From: Pseudomonas gozinkensis
Lineage (GTDB): Bacteria > Pseudomonadota > Gammaproteobacteria > Pseudomonadales > Pseudomonadaceae
DNA length: 64,000 nucleotides
Assembly (NCBI RefSeq): GCF_014863585.1
Contig: NZ_CP062253.1
Location: 2,940,501 to 3,004,500 of the forward strand
Direction of reading: 5' to 3'
In this document: positions 62,071 through 64,000 of the stretch, piece by piece
Layout: the number at the start of each line of letters is the position of its first letter
How positions within the stretch are numbered: position 1 is the first letter of the stretch
Position numbers and translations under genes: made by a program
Notes under the pieces: model-generated
What the model saw: the letters and a program-made list of their open reading frames with translations, nothing else
What the model was told of the DNA's origin: nothing
Database searches by the model: none

Positions 62071-62142
62071 CGGTGTCGTCTCAACAGTCAGGTGGAAAGA
62101 GTATAGGGGCGACCTCGCAGGAGGCCGCCCCTTTGCCATGCG

Positions 62143-63093
62143 TCACTTCTTGCGGGGAATGAAACCGGGTACGCCGGTCTCGACCACGGAATTGAAGCGG
62201 ATCCGCGTCGTGATCTCTTCCTTGATCTCGCGCATCGCCCGGTGCGGCAAGGTCGCGATATCGAAGTTTTCCTGAATCCGGCTCGGGTTCGCCGAGGTCG
62301 TCAGGAACGCCGTACCCCGTTGCACCGCCCAGGCCAGAGCGACTTGCGCCGGGGTTTTCTGTACGTGCCGGGCGATTCCGGTGAGCACGGAATCGTCGAG
62401 TACATTCGGCTCCATGCCATGCCCCAGCGGGGCGAAGGCGAGCAGGATGATGCCGTGTTCCTTGCAGAACTCCAGCATCTCCCACTCGGGCAGGTACGGA
62501 TGGGATTCGATCTGCACCACCGCCGGTTTGATCCGTGCGGCGGCGACGATGTCTTTCAGTGCATCGAGGGTGATGTCGGAAAGACCGATGGACTTGCAGC
62601 GGCCTTCATCCACCAGCGCTTCGAGCGCACGCCAGGTGTCGATCAGACGGGTTTCGCCATCGTAGATCACGTGTCCGAACGCATCCCGTGGATCCTGATC
62701 GTCGCCGGGCTGAAAGGCGAACGGCGTGTGGATCAGGTAGCAGTCGATATAGTCGACCTGCAGCCGCTGGCAACTGGCTTCGAACGCTGGTTTCACCCGC
62801 TCTGGGCGATGGTTGGTGTTCCACAGTTTGGTGGTGACGAACATGTCTTCGCGACGGATCTGCCCCGCCGAAAACACCTGCGCAAAAGCCTCGCCAATCT
62901 GCGTTTCGTTGCGATAACGCTCGGCGCAGTCGAAGTGGCGGAAGCCCACCTCCAGCGCACATTTGACCGCTTCGGTGGTGGTGCTCAAATCGCGAAACAG
63001 CGTGCCGAACCCCACGGCCGGCATCGAGCCTGCGCCGTTGTTCAGCGCAATTCGGGTGTCGCGAAGTTCATCGTGAAAGGCTTCGTAAGTCAT
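62143..63093 (-). CDS. Aldo-keto reductase
   Basis: 316-residue NADPH-dependent reductase of the AKR superfamily. Asp and Tyr of the catalytic tetrad are in F-D-C-A-E-R-Y near 53-59, Lys in T-T-K-L-W near 89, and His in L-I-H-T-P near 121. Signature 2-type segment is G-L-S-D-I-T near 168-173. GGAG before ATG 63093. It follows the efflux outer-membrane gene by 22 bp on the same strand, so cotranscription is possible. Confidence 0.88.
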   Translation of the reverse strand: MTYEAFHDELRDTRIALNNGAGSMPAVGFGTLFRDLSTTTEAVKCALEVGFRHFDCAERYRNETQIGEAFAQVFSAGQIRREDMFVTTKLWNTNHRPERVKPAFEASCQRLQVDYIDCYLIHTPFAFQPGDDQDPRDAFGHVIYDGETRLIDTWRALEALVDEGRCKSIGLSDITLDALKDIVAAARIKPAVVQIESHPYLPEWEMLEFCKEHGIILLAFAPLGHGMEPNVLDDSVLTGIARHVQKTPAQVALAWAVQRGTAFLTTSANPSRIQENFDIATLPHRAMREIKEEITTRIRFNSVVETGVPGFIPRKK

Positions 63094-63115
63094 GTCGTGT
63101 CTCCGGTATCTGCCG

Positions 63116-64000
63116 TTAAAGAAGCGTTGAGGTCTTGCGGGCGGCGAGTTTCTGATCGAACACACCCACCGAATTGCCGCCGAGCGCCACGAACAGGCGC
63201 ACCGAGTCGAGATAACGCGCGGTCTTCACCTGAATCTGCCCGAGCAGTGCCTGTTGGTAAGCGCGTTCGGCTTCCAGCACCTGCAGCAGGCTGGTTTCGC
63301 CTTGGGCGTAGGCCTGACGATTGAGACGCAGGCTGGTGTCGGCGGCGCGCAAGGCATCGTCCTGCGCCAGGTTTTGCTCGGCGCCGTGGTTGAGCGCCTG
63401 CAAGGTGTCCGCAACCTGGCCGAAGGACTGAATCACCGTCTGTTGATAGCGCGCGAGTGACGCGTTGTAGCCCTCGACAGCGCCTTCGCGTTCAGCCTGA
63501 AGCGTGCCGCCATTGAAGATCGGCGCGGTCAGCCCGGCGGCAAATCCCCAAAGCGCGGCGCCACCGTTGCCCGCCGCGGCTTGCATCAGCGAGGCCGACA
63601 GCTCGACATGCGGGTACAGGTTGGCGGTCGCGACACCCACCGCCGCGCTGGCGATGTGCAGTTCGGATTCGGCTTGCAGAATGTCCGGCCGGGTGCGGGC
63701 CATTTCCGAAGGCAGGCTGACCGGGATGTTTGACGGCAAGGCGAATTCGTCGAGGCTGAAGTCCGGCGCGATCCAGTCCGCCGGGCCTTTACCGGACAGA
63801 ATCGACAACGCATGACGCGCCGCATCGCGCTGCTGGGCGAGGGGCGGCAGCAGCGTGCGATCCTGGGCGAGGCGGGTTTCGGCCAGCGACACATCGATTT
63901 GCGTGGTGCTGCCGCTCGCCTGGGCTCGGCGGACCAGATCGAGGTTCTTCGCGTCGTTGGCCAGCAGGGTTTCCACGGCCCCGATCTGCGCGTTGGCCGA
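63116..64000 (-). CDS. Efflux RND outer-membrane factor (NodT/OprM family), 5' part outside window
   Basis: 295 C-terminal residues of an outer-membrane efflux protein; the frame runs open off the right edge. TolC-fold features are visible: the coiled segment A-Q-A-S-G-S-T-T-Q-I-D-V, R-P-D-I-L-Q-A-E-S-E-L near one third, N-L-Y-P-H-V-E-L-S-A-S and the later E-R-A-Y-Q-Q-A-L segment. It forms the outer-membrane duct of a tripartite pump; the pump genes should lie to the right of the window. Confidence 0.87.
   Translation of the reverse strand, partial: SANAQIGAVETLLANDAKNLDLVRRAQASGSTTQIDVSLAETRLAQDRTLLPPLAQQRDAARHALSILSGKGPADWIAPDFSLDEFALPSNIPVSLPSEMARTRPDILQAESELHIASAAVGVATANLYPHVELSASLMQAAAGNGGAALWGFAAGLTAPIFNGGTLQAEREGAVEGYNASLARYQQTVIQSFGQVADTLQALNHGAEQNLAQDDALRAADTSLRLNRQAYAQGETSLLQVLEAERAYQQALLGQIQVKTARYLDSVRLFVALGGNSVGVFDQKLAARKTSTLL

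Overview
The window is a GC-rich chromosomal segment of a fluorescent-group Pseudomonas. This rests on many genes with Pseudomonas-style proteins: a GATase1-AraC (ArgR/GbdR-type) regulator, a DUF6124 protein, DUF2790 and DUF2986 proteins, a 'VAEGGSDRLIERR'-tailed small secreted protein, and a cobalamin riboswitch in front of btuB. There are no rRNA or tRNA genes, no complete insertion sequence, no prophage and no CRISPR array. Genes are cut at both ends: a Rieske oxygenase on the left and an outer-membrane efflux protein on the right.

Region 1 (1-13.7 kb) looks like one catabolic locus for a quaternary amine. A GbcA-like Rieske oxygenase, a MmgE/PrpD protein and a LysR regulator face a co-directional run of an OpuA/ProU-type ABC transporter (ATPase, permease, binding protein), a DAO-type FAD oxidoreductase, an MFS transporter, a DapA-family lyase/deaminase, an aldehyde dehydrogenase and a GATase1-AraC regulator. 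A TGCCC-N4/5-AAATGTCGTT motif recurs in three promoter regions of the locus. The gene set fits demethylation of an N-methylated cyclic amino acid such as (hydroxy)proline betaine down to 2-oxoglutarate, but the substrate is inferred.

Region 2 (13.7-31.7 kb) is mixed housekeeping and stress: a secreted alpha/beta hydrolase, AraC and LysE proteins, TrmK, an ene-reductase/pirin/isochorismatase operon under a divergent LysR, a lone GmrSD-like DUF262/DUF1524 protein (possible defence), a large MscS-type channel, an arsRCH operon without a pump gene, a phosphodiesterase, a cupin and a fasciclin protein.

Region 3 (32-34 kb) holds a cytochrome b561, a Tat-exported molybdopterin protein and a secreted MXKDX pentapeptide-repeat protein; the divergent fasciclin gene probably belongs with them. 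Region 4 (33.8-42 kb) is a scrapyard: a patatin pseudogene joined to a SnoaL fragment, a phosphodiesterase-gene scrap, an internally deleted second DUF6124 gene and another orphan gene tail. Between these lie an intact GAF histidine kinase, an intact DUF6124 gene with an unusual structured leader that can hide its ribosome binding site, and a DUF1254 protein.

Region 5 (39.9-51.3 kb) carries an aldo-keto reductase/cupin/carboxymuconolactone decarboxylase/hydrolase/LysR run, a leucine-rich protein bracketed by two related hairpins, a marR-monooxygenase operon, a MarR-GNAT fusion beside a perfect 20-bp palindrome, and small enzymes. Region 6 (51.4-64 kb) has a lipoprotein, a secreted protein made of six TDPLFSDAVA repeats, a cobalamin-riboswitch operon (btuB, a 2Fe-2S ferredoxin, a BtuF-like protein), another secreted hydrolase, a LysR/DoxX/pirin set, TauE/SafE, DUF2790, a LysR, an aldo-keto reductase and the partial efflux protein.
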